NCBI GenBank assembly: GCA_028284625.1
Contig: JANQRH010000013.1
Location: forward strand, 62,001-126,000
DNA: 64,000 nucleotides
Reading direction: 5' to 3'
Source: Afifellaceae bacterium
Lineage (GTDB): Bacteria; Pseudomonadota; Alphaproteobacteria; Rhizobiales; Afifellaceae
A program made the translations under genes and the position numbers. Below, piece by piece: positions 37,986 to 47,576 of the stretch. Numbering within the stretch: position 1 is the stretch's first letter; every line of letters begins with the position of its first letter. The notes under the pieces were generated by a model. The model saw only the letters and a program-made list of their open reading frames with translations. It had not been told where the DNA came from and ran no database searches.

Positions 37986-38897
37986 ATGGCAATGGCGGCG
38001 GGCGCGCTTATCGGGGTCGACTGGGGCACGACGAGCCTGCGCGCCTTCTTGCTCGATGGCGACGGCGCCATTCTCGATCGCCGCGAGGGGCCGCACGGCA
38101 TCATGAACGTCAAGGACGGCGGCTTTGCGGGCGTGCTGTCTGAAACGATCGGGCCATGGCTCAGCGCCGGCGCGCCACCCGTGCTATTATCCGGGATGAT
38201 CGGCAGCCAACAGGGCTGGGTCGAGGCGCCTTATGTCGAAGTGCCGGCGGGGATTGCCGATCTCGCTTCGGCTCTCGTCACCGTGCCCTTCGATGATGCC
38301 AGTGTGCGGCTGGTCGCCGGCCTCAAGGACACGTCCGGGACGATGGCCGATGTGGTGCGGGCAGAAGAGGTGCAGGTGCTTGGCGCCATGACGCGACTCA
38401 GCATCGACAAGGGTCGCTTCCTGCTGCCCGGCACGCATTCCAAGTGGATTGAGGCCGAAGGTGGCCGCATCGCGCGCTTCGCGACCTACATGACCGGCGA
38501 GGTCTACGACGTGATGCGCAGCCACACGCTTCTCGGCCGGATGATGCAAGACGGCGAGATGGACGTCGAGGCCTTTCACCAAGGGGTCAGCGCCGGGGCG
38601 GAGGAGGGCACGCCGGGCGCGCTGCTTCATCGCTTCTTCGGCGTACGCACGGCCGGCCTGTTCGGACGCTGCGCGCCATCCGGTCTGGCCGATCTGTTGA
38701 GCGGGCTCCTGATCGGCGCGGAGCTTGCCGATCAGCTCCGCGTTGACCGCGGCGACGTCCATATCGTTGCATCGGCGTCACTCGCCAAACGCTACGAGCT
38801 GGCGGCGTCGCATCTCGGGCTGAAGGCCCATTCCGTCTCCGCCGATTGCGTCGCCGATGGGCACGTCGCCATCGCCAAGCTGGCCGGCATAATCTGA
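37986..38897 (+). CDS. dgoK: 2-dehydro-3-deoxygalactonokinase
   Basis: ALIGVDWGTTSLRAFLLDGDGAILDRREGPHGIM; LLSGMIGSQQGWVEAPY; LPGTHSKWI; adjacent to dgoA. Confidence 0.92.
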   Translation: MAMAAGALIGVDWGTTSLRAFLLDGDGAILDRREGPHGIMNVKDGGFAGVLSETIGPWLSAGAPPVLLSGMIGSQQGWVEAPYVEVPAGIADLASALVTVPFDDASVRLVAGLKDTSGTMADVVRAEEVQVLGAMTRLSIDKGRFLLPGTHSKWIEAEGGRIARFATYMTGEVYDVMRSHTLLGRMMQDGEMDVEAFHQGVSAGAEEGTPGALLHRFFGVRTAGLFGRCAPSGLADLLSGLLIGAELADQLRVDRGDVHIVASASLAKRYELAASHLGLKAHSVSADCVADGHVAIAKLAGII

Positions 38898-38910
38898 GGT
38901 TTCGCACGGC

Positions 38911-39540
38911 ATGAAAGACCTCTCCGAAGCCATGGCCGAACTGCCGCTTGTCGCCATCCTGCGCGGCCTCAATCCGCATGAAGCGGAAGCCGTTGGCGGC
39001 GCGCTGGTGGAGGCGGGGTTTCGACTGATCGAGGTGCCGCTCAATTCGCCCGACCCGCTGCGCTCCATCGAGATCCTCGCCAAGCGCTTTGGCGATGACG
39101 CGCTGATCGGCGCCGGCACCGTGATGTCTCCACAGGAGGCGCGCGCGACGTTGGCGGCCGGAGGACGGCTTGTGGTGACGCCGCATGTTGACCCGGAGGT
39201 GATCGGCGCGGCCAAAGCATCGGGCGCTTGGTGCGTGCCCGGCATTGCCACGCCGAGCGAGGCTTTTGCGGCGCTGAGGTCGCGGGCCGATGCGCTGAAA
39301 CTCTTTCCGGCCGAGGTGCTGCCGCCGTCCTTCGTCAAGGCGGTGAAGGCGGTGATTCCTCCCGACGTGCCGCTCCTGCCGGTCGGCGGCATCAATCCGC
39401 AGACGATGAGCGACTACGTGGCGGCCGGCGCTGCCGGTTTTGGTATCGGCTCAGCACTTTATGCGCCGGGCGTCACGGCAGACGAGATCAGCCGCCGTGC
39501 CCAGGCTTTCGTCGTTGCGTGGCGCGCCATCGGCCACTGA
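38911..39540 (+). CDS. dgoA: 2-dehydro-3-deoxy-6-phosphogalactonate aldolase
   Basis: LPLVAILRGLNPHEAEAVGGALVEAGFRLIEVPLNSPDP; IGAGTVMSPQEA; KLFPAEVLPPSFVKAVKAVIP; LPVGGINPQTM. Confidence 0.93.
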   Translation: MKDLSEAMAELPLVAILRGLNPHEAEAVGGALVEAGFRLIEVPLNSPDPLRSIEILAKRFGDDALIGAGTVMSPQEARATLAAGGRLVVTPHVDPEVIGAAKASGAWCVPGIATPSEAFAALRSRADALKLFPAEVLPPSFVKAVKAVIPPDVPLLPVGGINPQTMSDYVAAGAAGFGIGSALYAPGVTADEISRRAQAFVVAWRAIGH

Positions 39541-39634
39541 TTCCGCCGAGGTCCGGCGCCAAGCGGCCATCATGGACCGGACACGATAGAGTGCTTAGAC
39601 TTTCAACTCGCCGAGCAAGCATTGTAGTCGCCCG

Positions 39635-39736
39635 ATAGAGCGTCAAAGAGGTTTGTTGAATCGCCCCGACGCTCTATCTCTTTGTTGAAGCATGATCTTT
39701 TCCGAAAACCGGTGACCACTTTTCGGGATCATGCTT
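39635..39736. repeat. Two-hairpin intergenic repeat of a type common in Rhizobiales
   Basis: GATAGAGCGTC...GACGCTCTATC perfect 11-bp inverted repeat (starting at 39634), then AGCATGATCTTTTCCGAAAACCGGTGACCACTTTTCGGGATCATGCT. Confidence 0.75.
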
Positions 39737-39756
39737 AGCAGCGCCGGAGGTGGAAG

Positions 39757-42700
39757 GTGCCCAGCAGGTTCGACGAAGAGAAGGCTCGCCGCATTGCCGA
39801 TGCGGTCAAGATCGTCGCCACCGATCCGGACGGCGAGATGCTGTCGTGCTTCACCGAGCTTCTGTTTGCGCACGCCGCCGGCGAGGACATCGTTGAGTAT
39901 GGGTCCGATGCGCTCGCCGCGATCAGCCGCGAGGCCTTCGCGTTCTTCCGCCGGCGACCTGAGCCGAGCGCGGTGCGCGTCGGCGATATCGCCGGAACCG
40001 ACCTCAAGGGCCGCTCGCACACCGCCATTGAGCTGAGCACCGCCAACCGGCCCTTCATTTTCGATTCCGTTCTTGGCGAGCTGCAAGCGCTTGGGCACAT
40101 GGCACATCTTGTTGTGCATCCCATCATCGAGGTGGAACGCGACGAGGCCGGCGACGTCACGGCCATCGGTCCGTCGTCATCCGGCGACCGCCCGCGCGAA
40201 AGCTTCGTGCATGTGCATGTGGTGCTTATCCGCGACGAGGCGACCAAGGCGGAGCTCGTCGATAAGCTGACGGGGCTGCTCCGTGAAGTGAAGCTCGCCA
40301 CCGAAGATTGGCGCGCCATGCGCGTGAAGCTTCACAGCGCCATCAACGATTTCAGCATCGATCATCCGACGCTGGATGAGGCTGTCACCGACGAGACGAT
40401 CGCTTTCCTGCAATGGCTGGAGGAGGACAATTTCGTTTTCCTCGGCATGCGCGAATTTGCCTATAGCGGCGGCCCGGACGATCTCGTCGAGACGCCGAAG
40501 CAGGGCCTCGGACTGTTGCGCGACCCCGACGTGACGGTGCTGAGGCGCGGCTCGGAGGCGGTGACCATGACGCCGGAAATCCGCGCTTTCCTCGTCGCTA
40601 ACGATCCAATCATCGTCACCAAGGCCAACGTCAAGTCGCGCGTCCACCGCCGCGACTACATGGACTATATCGGCATCAAGATATTCCAAGACGGCAAGGT
40701 CACCGGCGAGTTGCGCATCGTTGGCCTTTTCACGTCGACCGCCTTCACGCGCTCCGTGCAGCGCATTCCGCTGATCCGTCGCCAGGTCGATGAGATTTTG
40801 CGTTGCGCCGGCCTCGATCCCGTCAGCCATTCCGGCAAGGCGTTGCTCAACGCCCTGGAGCATTATCCGCGCACCGAGCTGTTCCAGGCCGACATTCAAT
40901 ATCTCTACGAATCGGCCATGGCCATCCTGCGGCTGGAGGAACGGCCGCGCGTGCGGGCATTGCCGCGGCGTGACCGCTTCGACCGTTTTGTCTCAGTCCT
41001 CGTCTTCGTGCCGCGCGACCGCTATTCCTCCGACCTTCGCGAGCGGATCGGCCTGGCGCTGTCGGAAATGTATGACGGTCGGCTGTCGGCCTTCTTCCCC
41101 GACTTCTCCCTGACGCATCTGACGCGCGTGCAGTTCATCGTCGGGCGCAATCCGGGCGAAGGGCCGGACCCGGCACAGGACGAGCTGGAGCAGCGCATCC
41201 GCGCATTGGTGCGCAACTTCGACGACGATCTCGCGGAAGCGCTTTCCGCCGCTTTTCCGCCGGACCAAGCAAGCCAGCTACAGGCAACCTATGCCGGCGC
41301 CTTCACGACCGACTATCGTGCCGCTTTCACGGCTCAGGACGCACTGCGCGACATGGAGGTCGCCGAGCAGCTGAGCGCTGACGACATTGAGGTCTGTTTC
41401 TTCCGGCGCCCCGGCATGCCGGAAGCCCGGACGATCATGAGCTTCCATCATTTGGGCGACCCGATCCCGTTGTCGCGGCGCGTGCCGCTTTTAGAGTTCC
41501 TCGGCTTCTCCGTGATCAACGAGCGCACCTACCGCATCCGCCGCGTCGGCGCAGAGCATCTTTATCTGCACGACATGACGCTCGTGCGCGCCGACGATGC
41601 GCCGTTCGACGTTGATGCCGCCGAGCGCCTCCACGACACCGTGCTCGCAGTGTGGGGCGGCAAGGCGGAAAGCGACGGCTTCAACATGCTGGTGCTGACC
41701 GCCGGGCTGACCTGGCGTCGCGCAGCGCTGCTGCGTGCCGTGGCGCGTTACCTCCGGCAGACCGATCTTCGCTATTCCATCGACTATCTGGCCGGCGCGC
41801 TGCAGCGTTATCCGGCCATTGCCCAGCTTCTCGTGGAGCGCTTCTTTGCGCGCTTCGATCCGACGACCAAGCAGCGCGACAAGACCGAGCAGCGGCTGAA
41901 GAAGGCATTCGAGGCAGCGCTGGAAGAGGTGGCGAGCCTCGACGACGACACCATCCTGCGCGCCTACGGCAGCGTCATTGACGCCACGCAGCGCACCGAC
42001 TTCTTTGCAATCGCCGAGGCAGACGAGCCGGCGGCCGTGACGCTGAAGATCGATCCGCAAGACCTGCCCTTCGTGCCGCTGCCGCGCCCATTCCGCGAAA
42101 TCTTCGTGCATTCGCCGGAAGTGGAGGGCGTGCATCTGCGCTTCGGTCCGGTGGCGCGCGGGGGCCTGCGCTGGTCCGACCGGCCGCAGGATTTCCGCAC
42201 TGAGGTGCTCGGCCTCGTCAAGGCGCAGCAGGTGAAGAACGCCGTCATCGTGCCGGTCGGCGCTAAAGGCGGTTTCGTGCCGCAACGCCTTCCGGTCGGC
42301 AGCCGCGATGTCGTGTTCGAGGCCGGGCGCCAGGCCTATATGGCCTTCATCGATCGGCTGCTCTCCGTCACTGACGACATTGAGGGCGACGACATCGTAT
42401 CGCCAGAAGATGTCGTCGTGCACGACGGTATCGACGCCTATCTCGTCGTCGCCGCCGACAAGGGAACCGCGACCTTCTCCGACACGGCGAACGGCATCGC
42501 CCTTGAGCGTGGCTTCTGGCTGGGCGACGCGTTCGCCTCCGGCGGCTCTGCCGGCTACGACCACAAAGAGATGGGCATCACCGCGCGCGGCGCCTGGGAG
42601 GCCGTGAAGCGCCATTTCCGTGAGATGGACGTCGATATCCAAACGCAGCCCTTCACGACGGTGGGTGTCGGCGACATGTCGGGCGACGTTTTTGGCAACG

Positions 42701-44535
42701 GCATGTTGCTCTCGCCTGCGACCAAACTCGTGGCGGCGTTCGATCACCGCGACATTTTCCTCGATCCCAACCCCGACCCGGAGGTCTCGTTCGCGGAGCG
42801 CAAACGGCTTTTCGAGAAGCCGCGCTCAAGTTGGCAGGACTACGACCGCTCGCGGCTGTCGGCCGGCGGCGGCGTGTTCTCGCGCGCGGAAAAGGAGATC
42901 ACGCTGACGCCGGAGGTGCGAAAAGCGCTGAAGGCCGGCAAGACGCGCATGCGCCCGAACGAGCTGATCACCGCGATCCTGAAAGCGCCGGTCGACCTTT
43001 TGTGGTTCGGTGGCATCGGCACCTATGTGCGCGGGCCGGCGGAGGCCAACGCCGAGGTTGGCGACAAGGCCAATGATTCCATCCGCATCACGGCCTTGGA
43101 GGTCGGCGCGAAGGTGGTAGGCGAGGGCGCCAATCTTGGCATGACGCAGAAGGCGCGGATCGCCTACGGCCTCGCCGGCGGCCGCTGCAATTCCGACGCA
43201 ATCGATAATTCCGCTGGCGTCAACACCTCCGACGTTGAGGTCAACATCAAGATCGCGCTGACGCCCGCATTGAAAGCCAGCAAGCTGTCTGAGGACGCGC
43301 GCCTTGAGCTGCTTGGTGAGATGACGGGCGATGTGGCGTCGCTCGTGCTCCGCAACAACTACCAGCAGACGCTGGCCATCTCGCTTGAGGAGCTGCGCGG
43401 CCACGACAATCTCGGCAATCAGATGCGCCTGATGGACGAGCTTGAGGAGCGCGGGCTGCTTGACCGCGACGTAGAGGATCTGCCGTCAAACGCGATTCTT
43501 GAGGAGCGCGCCGATGCCGGAAAAGGGCTGACGCGCGCGGAGATTGGCACGCTGCTCGCTTTCGCCAAGATCGCACTCTTCAATGATCTCGTCGATAGCC
43601 CCGTGCCGGATAATCCCTATCTCGCGCGCGAGCTTCACCGCTATTTCCCGCCGCAAATGCGCGAGCGCTTCGCCGGCGAAATCGAAGCGCATCGCCTGCG
43701 CCGCGAGATCATCGCCACGCAGCTTTCCAACTCTGTAATCAATCGCGGCGGGCCGACGCTGCTTGTTGCGGCGCGCGACCGCACCGGTGATTCCGTCGCC
43801 GACCTGACCCATGCTTATGCCGCGGTGCGCGACAGTTTTGCGCTGCAGGAGCTGCATGCGGAGATCGACGCGCTCGACACAAAGATCGACGGCCGGTTGC
43901 AGCTTGAACTCTACGCCATCGCCCAGGATCTGCTTGTCGACCGCATTGCCTGGTTCACCAGCAACCTCGACCCGACCGTCGGCCTCAGCGATATCGTCGC
44001 GCATTACGGCGCTGCCTTGAAGGAGTTCGCCGGAGCACTTCCGTCGCTCGTGCCGAAGGACAAAGCCAAGGCCATGCGCGAGACGGAGCGGCGCCTGAAG
44101 AGCGGCGGCGTTCCGGAGGACCTCGCGGCGCGGCTGACGCTCCTGCCGACGCTGGCGCGCTCCAGCGATGTCGTGCTGATCGCCGACCGCACCGAACGCA
44201 GCCTCCAGGAGGCGGCGCAGTCTTTCTTCGCTATCTCCAACCGCTTCGGCTTTGGCCGCATCGACGCCATGACCGAGGAGGTGGAGACGAGCGGCTATTA
44301 CGAAGGGCTGGCGCTTCAGAAGGCGCGCGACAGCCTGGAGACCGCGCATCGCGATCTCGCCCGCAGCCTCATCGCCAATGGCGGCGCCATCGACGTTGCC
44401 GCCTGGGAAGCGGCGTCCGGCGAACGCATCACGGCGACCGCCCTGCAAGTGGACAAGATTCTCTCAGACCGGCGGCCGTCCATGGCCAAGGTCAGCGTCG
44501 CCGCGAGCCTCTTATCGGAGCTGGCGCGGGGGTAG
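39757..44535 (+). CDS. NAD-specific glutamate dehydrogenase (large, ~1590 aa)
   Basis: 1592-aa ORF; FRPVARGGLRWSDR-type motif (RFGPVARGGLRWSDRPQDFRTEVLGLVKAQQVKNAVIVPVGAKGGF), GVGDMSGDVFGNGML, NCSD-like CNSDAIDNSAGVNTSDVEVNIKI. Confidence 0.96.
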   Translation: MPSRFDEEKARRIADAVKIVATDPDGEMLSCFTELLFAHAAGEDIVEYGSDALAAISREAFAFFRRRPEPSAVRVGDIAGTDLKGRSHTAIELSTANRPFIFDSVLGELQALGHMAHLVVHPIIEVERDEAGDVTAIGPSSSGDRPRESFVHVHVVLIRDEATKAELVDKLTGLLREVKLATEDWRAMRVKLHSAINDFSIDHPTLDEAVTDETIAFLQWLEEDNFVFLGMREFAYSGGPDDLVETPKQGLGLLRDPDVTVLRRGSEAVTMTPEIRAFLVANDPIIVTKANVKSRVHRRDYMDYIGIKIFQDGKVTGELRIVGLFTSTAFTRSVQRIPLIRRQVDEILRCAGLDPVSHSGKALLNALEHYPRTELFQADIQYLYESAMAILRLEERPRVRALPRRDRFDRFVSVLVFVPRDRYSSDLRERIGLALSEMYDGRLSAFFPDFSLTHLTRVQFIVGRNPGEGPDPAQDELEQRIRALVRNFDDDLAEALSAAFPPDQASQLQATYAGAFTTDYRAAFTAQDALRDMEVAEQLSADDIEVCFFRRPGMPEARTIMSFHHLGDPIPLSRRVPLLEFLGFSVINERTYRIRRVGAEHLYLHDMTLVRADDAPFDVDAAERLHDTVLAVWGGKAESDGFNMLVLTAGLTWRRAALLRAVARYLRQTDLRYSIDYLAGALQRYPAIAQLLVERFFARFDPTTKQRDKTEQRLKKAFEAALEEVASLDDDTILRAYGSVIDATQRTDFFAIAEADEPAAVTLKIDPQDLPFVPLPRPFREIFVHSPEVEGVHLRFGPVARGGLRWSDRPQDFRTEVLGLVKAQQVKNAVIVPVGAKGGFVPQRLPVGSRDVVFEAGRQAYMAFIDRLLSVTDDIEGDDIVSPEDVVVHDGIDAYLVVAADKGTATFSDTANGIALERGFWLGDAFASGGSAGYDHKEMGITARGAWEAVKRHFREMDVDIQTQPFTTVGVGDMSGDVFGNGMLLSPATKLVAAFDHRDIFLDPNPDPEVSFAERKRLFEKPRSSWQDYDRSRLSAGGGVFSRAEKEITLTPEVRKALKAGKTRMRPNELITAILKAPVDLLWFGGIGTYVRGPAEANAEVGDKANDSIRITALEVGAKVVGEGANLGMTQKARIAYGLAGGRCNSDAIDNSAGVNTSDVEVNIKIALTPALKASKLSEDARLELLGEMTGDVASLVLRNNYQQTLAISLEELRGHDNLGNQMRLMDELEERGLLDRDVEDLPSNAILEERADAGKGLTRAEIGTLLAFAKIALFNDLVDSPVPDNPYLARELHRYFPPQMRERFAGEIEAHRLRREIIATQLSNSVINRGGPTLLVAARDRTGDSVADLTHAYAAVRDSFALQELHAEIDALDTKIDGRLQLELYAIAQDLLVDRIAWFTSNLDPTVGLSDIVAHYGAALKEFAGALPSLVPKDKAKAMRETERRLKSGGVPEDLAARLTLLPTLARSSDVVLIADRTERSLQEAAQSFFAISNRFGFGRIDAMTEEVETSGYYEGLALQKARDSLETAHRDLARSLIANGGAIDVAAWEAASGERITATALQVDKILSDRRPSMAKVSVAASLLSELARG

Positions 44536-44565
44536 GGCGCGACTCTAGGAACGACCGGCCCGCCC

Positions 44566-45291
44566 TTACCGCAGACCCTCGCCGTAGCGGGCGCGTTGCA
44601 GCGATTCCTCCGTGATGTCGAGGACGGTGTGCATCGCCTTGCGCGCCGCCGTCGGATTGCGGTCGCGGACCGCCCTGAACACGGCCAGGTGCTTGTCCAG
44701 CGCAAACGGGCTGCCGACTTCAGGATGCGAGCTGACGTTGATGGATCCGCGCAGCGCCTCTTCGATGCACGCGCCGAGGCCGGAAAGAAGCGTGTTGCCG
44801 CTGGCTGCAAGCAGCAGGCGATGGAAAATCACATCCGCCTCGATCGTGGCGGGCGTATGCATGCCGTTGCCCTCCGCCATCGCCGTGACCGCCGCCTCCA
44901 GCCTGTCGATCATCGCCGGCGATGCGTTGACGGCGGCGAGTGCCGCCGTCTCCGGTTCCACGATGCGGCGCACGGCAAAAAGCTCGCGCAGGAACACGGG
45001 CCGCGAGACCACCTGCTGCCGCAGGCGCAGAATATCGGCGTCGAGGAAGTTCCAGTCGTGCTTCTCGCGCACGAACGTGCCGAGCTTTGGCCGCGAGCGC
45101 ACAAGCCCGCGCGCCCCGAGCATCTGCAGCGCCTCGCGCAGGCACGTGCGGCTGACGCCGAACTCGTTGAGCAGTGTGGCTTCGTTGGGCAGCGGCGTTG
45201 CAGGCGGGTATTCGCCGCTTAGGATGCGCAGCGTCAGCGTTTCCGCCACCATCGTCTTTCCACGCGCGACCGGCTTCACCGCTGTTGGCAT
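44566..45291 (-). CDS. FadR/GntR (FCD) family transcriptional regulator
   Basis: LRILSGEYPPATPLPNEATLLNEFGVSRTCLREALQMLGARGLVRSRPKLGTFV wHTH, then FCD domain (ELFAVRRIVEPETAALAA..DVIFHRLLLAASGN). Confidence 0.93.
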   Translation of the reverse strand: MPTAVKPVARGKTMVAETLTLRILSGEYPPATPLPNEATLLNEFGVSRTCLREALQMLGARGLVRSRPKLGTFVREKHDWNFLDADILRLRQQVVSRPVFLRELFAVRRIVEPETAALAAVNASPAMIDRLEAAVTAMAEGNGMHTPATIEADVIFHRLLLAASGNTLLSGLGACIEEALRGSINVSSHPEVGSPFALDKHLAVFRAVRDRNPTAARKAMHTVLDITEESLQRARYGEGLR

Positions 45292-45469
45292 GAGGGCCTG
45301 GCTCCGAAAGCTGGAGATATCATTCCACAATTTGGATCAAGTCATACGAGGATGCTGGCCTCTTCACAACGGCGGGGAGGCCGCCAGATCGCGGTTGCCA
45401 CGACGAATCGAGCTTTCTAGAACCGAGAGGCCGGCGTGCGGGATCCGAGCCCAAGGGCAGCAGTCATCA

Positions 45470-46240
45470 ATGAGTGAACCGAACGACGCCATCTATCCGA
45501 GCCTGCAAGGGCGCACGGTCTTCGTGTCGGGCGGGGCAAGCGGCATCGGCGAAGCGATGGTGCGCGCATTTGTCGGTCAAGGTGCGAAGGTGGGCTTCGT
45601 CGATATCCTCGAACAGGAAGGGACGGCGCTTGCCGAAGAGTTGACCGATTCCGGCGCAGAGGTGCGCTTCCTCACCGAGGACATCACCGATATCTCTGCT
45701 CTGCAGGATGCGATCCTGGGTGTCGGCGAGGTCTTCGGCACCATCACCGTGCTGGTCAACAACGCCGCCAACGACACGCGCCACGATTGGCAGAGCGAAA
45801 CCCCGCGGAGTTGGGACGACCGCATCGCGGTGAACCTGAAACATCAGTTCTTCGCTATCCAGGCTGTCGCGCCTGGCATGATCGAAGCAGGCGGCGGCTC
45901 CATCATCAATCTTGGCTCGATCTCGTGGCGACTGGGCATGGGCGGCATGCCCGCATACACGGCCTCAAAGGCGGGTATTGAAGCGCTGACGCGCTCATAT
46001 GCGCGCGACCTTGGCAAGCACCGTATTCGCGTCAACGCGGTTCTACCGGGCTGGGTGATGACACAGCGGCAGCTCGATCTTTGGGTCGACGAGAACACCG
46101 AACGCGTGCTTGCCGAACGGCAGTGCCTACCTGATAAACTCAAGCCGGACGACATTGCGCGTCTGGTCCTGTTCCTTGCTTCAGATGAGAGCGCCATGTG
46201 CACCTCGCAGAACTTCATCGTCGACGGCGGGTGGGTGTAA
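45470..46240 (+). CDS. SDR family oxidoreductase (sugar/polyol dehydrogenase-like)
   Basis: GRTVFVSGGASGIGEAMVRAF; NNAANDTRH; AYTASKAGIEAL; stop overlaps next start (TAATG). Confidence 0.9.
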   Translation: MSEPNDAIYPSLQGRTVFVSGGASGIGEAMVRAFVGQGAKVGFVDILEQEGTALAEELTDSGAEVRFLTEDITDISALQDAILGVGEVFGTITVLVNNAANDTRHDWQSETPRSWDDRIAVNLKHQFFAIQAVAPGMIEAGGGSIINLGSISWRLGMGGMPAYTASKAGIEALTRSYARDLGKHRIRVNAVLPGWVMTQRQLDLWVDENTERVLAERQCLPDKLKPDDIARLVLFLASDESAMCTSQNFIVDGGWV

Positions 46241-47025
46241 TGGTGGCGGCACAAGCGCTTGATACGACGAGCGAAACGGCCGCAGCGCCGGTCCTGGAGC
46301 TCAAGGGAATCTCCAAGAATTTCGGCGCTATCCAGGCGCTGCAGGACGTCTCGCTCACTATGGGCCGGGCGGAAGTCGTCGGCCTGATGGGGGACAACGG
46401 CGCCGGCAAGTCGACGCTGGTCAAGATCATTGCCGGCAATTTCGCGCCGTCGGCCGGGACAATGGTCATCGACGGCGAGGAAGTTCACTTCCACAAACCG
46501 ATCGAGGCACGCGAGCACGGCGTTGAGATCGTCTACCAGGACCTGGCGCTCTGCGACAACCTCAGCGCCGCCGCCAACGTCTTTCTCTCCCGCGAGATTC
46601 GCAAGGGCATCGGTCCGTTCAGAGTGCTCGATTATTCCACGATGTACAAGCGTGCCGCCGAGCTCTTCATGGAGCTGAAATCGGAGACGCGGCCGCGCGA
46701 TCTCGTCAAGCAGATGTCGGGCGGTCAGCGCCAGGCCGTGGCGATTGCCCGCACGCGGCTCTCCGATCCGAAGATCGTGCTGATGGACGAGCCGACCGCC
46801 GCCATCAGCGTGCGTCAGGTCGCCGAGGTGCTTAACCTCATCCGCCACATGCGCGATCAGGGCGACGCGGTGATCCTCATCTCGCATCGTATGCCCGATG
46901 TGTTCGCCGTGGCGGACCGCATCGTCGTACTGAGGCGCGGCCGCAAGGTCGCCGACAAGTCGATCACCGAATCCTCGCCGGAGGAGGTGACCGGCCTGAT
47001 AACTGGCGCGATCGAGACGGCCTAG
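46240..47025 (+). CDS. Sugar ABC transporter ATP-binding protein (single ABC domain)
   Basis: Walker A GDNGAGKST, signature MSGGQRQ, Walker B IVLMDEPTAA, H-loop ISHR. Confidence 0.92.
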   Translation: MVAAQALDTTSETAAAPVLELKGISKNFGAIQALQDVSLTMGRAEVVGLMGDNGAGKSTLVKIIAGNFAPSAGTMVIDGEEVHFHKPIEAREHGVEIVYQDLALCDNLSAAANVFLSREIRKGIGPFRVLDYSTMYKRAAELFMELKSETRPRDLVKQMSGGQRQAVAIARTRLSDPKIVLMDEPTAAISVRQVAEVLNLIRHMRDQGDAVILISHRMPDVFAVADRIVVLRRGRKVADKSITESSPEEVTGLITGAIETA

Positions 47026-47081
47026 CGCGCGGCCCGACACGACCGGGAGGGCCCGCAGGCAGAAAGCTTGGGAGGCCCGTC

Positions 47082-47576
47082 ATGTCCAGCGAGACGTTCC
47101 GCTTCGACGAAGAGTGGATCATTCCGAACGCGACGCCGTCGGAGGTCTACGAAGTCATCGCCAACGGGGAGCTTCTGCCGCAATGGTGGAAGGGCGTCTA
47201 TCTTGAGGCAGAACCGTTTGAGCCTGGTGCGGAGCCACGCGTCGGCGCCAAGCTTCGCGCCAAGGCGCGCGGCTTCCTGCCCTACCGATTGAACTTCGTG
47301 CTTGAGACCGTCGAGCTGGTGCCCGACCAGCTCGTCGCGGTGAAGGTGATCGGCGACTTTGACGGGCGCTGGCGCGCGACGCTCTCACCAAGAGACGGCG
47401 GCACCCACGTCAATCTGATCTGGGAGACGACGCTGAAACGACCGTGGATGCGCCGCCTGGCGCCAATACTGCGCCCGGTCTTTGCCTGGAACCATTACTG
47501 GACAACGCCGCGCGGCGAGGCTGGGTTGAAAGCCTATCTGGAGGAACGCCGCCGGTCTCACTCCTCGATGGAGTAG
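47082..47576 (+). CDS. SRPBCC family protein
   Basis: EEWIIPNATPSEVYEVIANGELLPQWWKGVYLEAEPFEPG.. START/polyketide-cyclase-like pattern. Confidence 0.78.
   Translation: MSSETFRFDEEWIIPNATPSEVYEVIANGELLPQWWKGVYLEAEPFEPGAEPRVGAKLRAKARGFLPYRLNFVLETVELVPDQLVAVKVIGDFDGRWRATLSPRDGGTHVNLIWETTLKRPWMRRLAPILRPVFAWNHYWTTPRGEAGLKAYLEERRRSHSSME

Noticed and set aside
41491-42747. 418-aa minus-strand ORF inside the GDH gene
   Set aside because: Shadow of the 1592-aa GDH; no motifs and typical antisense composition
44612-45469. N-terminal extension of the SDR ORF starting at 44612
   Set aside because: Extension runs antisense through the GntR gene and is low-complexity; SDR homology begins at the ATG at 45470
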